This document shows positions 12,722 to 14,782 of a DNA stretch of 14,782 bases, in pieces. The DNA is taken from positions 1 to 14,782 of the forward strand of contig JAGIAB010000037.1 in NCBI GenBank assembly GCA_017745135.1, written 5' to 3'. Source of the stretch: Flavisolibacter sp. GTDB taxonomy: Bacteria; Bacteroidota; Bacteroidia; Chitinophagales; Chitinophagaceae. Position 1 is the stretch's first letter. The number at the start of each line of letters is the position of its first letter. The notes beneath the pieces were generated by a model. It saw only the letters and a list, made by a program, of their open reading frames with translations, ran no database searches and was not told the origin of the DNA. The position numbers and the translations under genes are program-made.

Positions 12722-14083
12722 ATGACGGAGAAACCAAAACTGCGCTTGTTCGACCTTACGATGATCGTTATTGGGCTTGTCATCGGGATGGGGATTTTCA
12801 GAACTTCAAGAGACGCAGCGCAGGCAGCATTAACACCTTCCATTTATTTTGCTGCTTGGGTCATAGGTGGCGTAGTTGCCTTATGCGGTGCATTGACGTA
12901 CGCAGAAATCGGATCTCGCTATCCGGTTACAGGCGGTTATTACAAAGTGTTTTCCTATGCTTATCATCCGTCGATTGCATTTGCATTGAACTGCAGCATT
13001 TTAATTTCCAATGCGGCGTCTATTTCAGGAGTAGCATTGATTGGTAGCGGCTACATCACGCATGTATTCTTTCCGGGTTCCTCTGAATTTATAACGCAGA
13101 TTATTGCCATGCTGGCTATCCTGGTATTTTATGGAGTGAATCTTATTGGGTTAAAAATGAGCTCCCGTACGCAAAATGTTTTAATGATGATCAAGATTTT
13201 GATGCTGGTGATGTTGATTGTTGCTTTGTTCTTTCCGGGAACATCAGCAAAAGATAATGTGCCCTTATCGCAACCTGTCGATGCAGGCTGGAGTTCAATA
13301 CTAACTTCATTTGGATTGTGCCTGATTGCGGTATCCTTTACTTATGGTGGTTATCAGCAAACCATCAATTTCGGCAATGAGGTAGATCGTCCTTCGAAAA
13401 ATATTCCTAAAGGAATTTTTATTGGGATTGCGCTTATCATTTTGTTATACCTGCTTGTGAATATTTCTTATTACAACGTTGTGGGTTTTAACGAACTTAA
13501 AGTAAAACATACAGCAGGACAGGCGGAAGTGCCGGTTGCATCAATTGTTATCGATAAAATGTTTGGAAAACAGGGAGCAGATGCTTTTTCGGTTTTGCTA
13601 TTTTTATCGGTACTGGCTTATGTAAACGTTTCCCTTCTCAGCAATCCAAGAGTCATGTATGCGATGAGTGAAGATGGTGTGTTGCCGAAAGTGTTTCAGC
13701 GTAAATCAGTGAGTAAGGGAGTATATATGGTCTCGTTAACCGTGTTTGCAGTCATTGCTATGATAGTTGTGTTTTTTGCAGAGACCTTCGATAAAATTTT
13801 AAGCTTCAGCATTTTCCTTGATTCATTTGGAATGGTGACCTCTGCAGCCGCTATTTTTATGTTGAGAAAGCGAACTAAACATCTGGATGGGACAGGTATT
13901 TACAAAATGCGTTTCTTTCCTTTATTGCCTATTGTCTTCATACTTGCTTATGTTTTTGTCTGTGCAAGCATTACCATCAATACTCCTAAAATTGCATTGA
14001 CAGGAACAGCAGTTTTAGCTGTTTCTTTGCTTTTGTATTTTCTTATCACCAAATCAAAGCGCAACAATGTTCCTGCCGAATGA
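12722..14083 (+). CDS. APC-superfamily amino-acid permease
   Basis: The 453-residue protein is very hydrophobic, with about twelve membrane helices, the usual size for APC-type amino-acid/polyamine transporters of the inner membrane. The first helix contains LTMIVIGLVIGMGIFRTS, the glycine-rich unwound segment (G-x-x-I-G-x-G-I-F) that binds the amino and carboxyl groups of the substrate. It is followed by WVIGGVVALCGALTYAEIGS and RYPVTGGYYKVFSYAY, both standard in the family. SFTYGGYQQTINFGNEVDRP in the middle matches the conserved helix 6 region, and NPRVMYAMSEDGVLPKVF is the typical loop after helix 8. Substrate specificity cannot be read directly. The PLP-enzyme gene overlaps its last 17 bases, which suggests translational coupling and a sulfur-containing or related amino acid as substrate; this is inference. 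Confidence 0.9.
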   Translation: MTEKPKLRLFDLTMIVIGLVIGMGIFRTSRDAAQAALTPSIYFAAWVIGGVVALCGALTYAEIGSRYPVTGGYYKVFSYAYHPSIAFALNCSILISNAASISGVALIGSGYITHVFFPGSSEFITQIIAMLAILVFYGVNLIGLKMSSRTQNVLMMIKILMLVMLIVALFFPGTSAKDNVPLSQPVDAGWSSILTSFGLCLIAVSFTYGGYQQTINFGNEVDRPSKNIPKGIFIGIALIILLYLLVNISYYNVVGFNELKVKHTAGQAEVPVASIVIDKMFGKQGADAFSVLLFLSVLAYVNVSLLSNPRVMYAMSEDGVLPKVFQRKSVSKGVYMVSLTVFAVIAMIVVFFAETFDKILSFSIFLDSFGMVTSAAAIFMLRKRTKHLDGTGIYKMRFFPLLPIVFILAYVFVCASITINTPKIALTGTAVLAVSLLLYFLITKSKRNNVPAE

Positions 14084-14782
14084 TCTCTCTTATATCATCT
14101 CCGAGTTTGCCGAAGAAAGAGAAAACTATTTCAACGCCGTTGCTCCACCTATCATGCAGACCAGCAATTTCACCTTTAAAAAAGTGGATGATCTGCGCAA
14201 GGCATTTGCAGATGAAATGAAAGGTTATTTGTACAGCCGCGGAATCAATCCTACTGTAGAAATCCTTCGAAAAAAAATAGCAGCTTTGGATGGAGCAGAA
14301 GACTGTCTGGTTTTTAACAGCGGCGCTGCAGCCATTTTCACGGGTGTATTAGCCAATGTAAAATCAGGTGATCACATTGTTTCGGTTCGAAATCCTTATA
14401 GCTGGACTAAAAAAATGTTTGATGTGATCCTTCCAAGATTTGGAGTAACAAGAACCTATATCGATGGAAGAGACATCGAAAACTTTGAAGAAGCTTTACA
14501 ACCCAATACCACCCTCATTTATTTAGAATCACCCAACTCCTGGGATTATGCTTTGCAGGATTTAAAAGCTGTTGCGGATTTAGCAAAGTCACGAAATATT
14601 ATTACTATGATCGACAACAGCTATTGTACACCTTTGTATCAGCAGCCAATTGATTTTGGAATTGATCTTTCCATGCAAACGGCCACCAAATACATCAGCG
14701 GACATAGCGATACGCTGGGAGGGGTGCTTTCAGGTTCGCACCAAATGATCAAAAAAATTTTTGACAGTGAGTATCTCAATAT
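14067..14782 (+). CDS. PLP-dependent Cys/Met metabolism (trans-sulfuration type) enzyme, N-terminal part
   Basis: The ATG at 14067 lies inside the permease gene, in another frame and overlapping 17 bases; 238 codons are visible before the window ends, against about 380-400 for the family. Landmarks are clear: GYLYSRGINPT (residues 53-63, with the phosphate-binding Tyr56 and Arg58), FNSGAAAI (83-90), Asp183 in MIDNSYCTP, which contacts the PLP ring nitrogen, and Lys208 in ATKYISGHSD, which forms the Schiff base. Tyr111, which stacks on PLP, sits in NPYSWTKKMF, where most relatives have Y-G-G-T. The family includes cystathionine beta/gamma-lyases, gamma-synthases and methionine gamma-lyase, all cytosolic. 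Which one this is cannot be told from the part seen. Overlap with a permease favours breakdown of an imported amino acid. Confidence 0.9.
   Translation, partial: MFLPNDLSYIISEFAEERENYFNAVAPPIMQTSNFTFKKVDDLRKAFADEMKGYLYSRGINPTVEILRKKIAALDGAEDCLVFNSGAAAIFTGVLANVKSGDHIVSVRNPYSWTKKMFDVILPRFGVTRTYIDGRDIENFEEALQPNTTLIYLESPNSWDYALQDLKAVADLAKSRNIITMIDNSYCTPLYQQPIDFGIDLSMQTATKYISGHSDTLGGVLSGSHQMIKKIFDSEYLN

Overview
The window looks like a chromosomal stretch of a Bacteroidota bacterium, most likely Chitinophagaceae or a close relative. This rests on the gene families (DUF1259 protein, WYL regulator next to DinB, glycine-tailed single-RRM protein, outer-membrane barrels), on several sites fitting the Bacteroidota promoter element TAnnTTTG, and on the absence of strong Shine-Dalgarno sequences. 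No species call is possible.

Region A (1-3768) is an accessory-looking gene group read outward from one divergent control region (1555-1790). Leftward run a ChrB-type chromate-resistance domain fused to an AraC DNA-binding domain, a small exported barrel-like protein, and, at the very edge, the first codons of a second ChrB-type gene (1-38). Rightward run an exported two-domain DUF1259 protein, frameshifted here, and a YncE-like beta-propeller. I infer a chromate- or oxyanion-responsive locus whose transporter, if any, lies left of the window.

Region B (3769-4356) has no protein gene. It holds tRNA-Arg(CCU) on the minus strand and, directly beyond its 3' end, a cluster of short repeats that could be a recombination site. 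That would make region A a candidate tRNA-linked island.

Region C (4357-10373) is ordinary chromosome: a TPR membrane protein, an SRPBCC protein and a frameshifted DUF952 gene on the minus strand, a two-barrel protein with a PagL-like lipid A deacylase motif, a four-helix membrane protein, an RRM protein, a WYL regulator with a DinB-family enzyme, and a Fpg/Nei glycosylase lacking zinc-finger cysteines.

Region D (10374-12191) has a broken CBS-domain gene, a DUF4197 protein and an Hsp20 chaperone, the last two followed by strong intrinsic terminators. Region E (12192-12721) is non-coding and rich in degenerate short repeats. Region F (12722 to the end) has an amino-acid permease overlapping the start of a PLP enzyme of the Cys/Met metabolism family, probably one uptake-and-breakdown unit.

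Three genes (DUF1259, DUF952, CBS) are each broken by what looks like one missing base in a short homopolymer run. This pattern fits consensus sequencing errors at least as well as gene decay.
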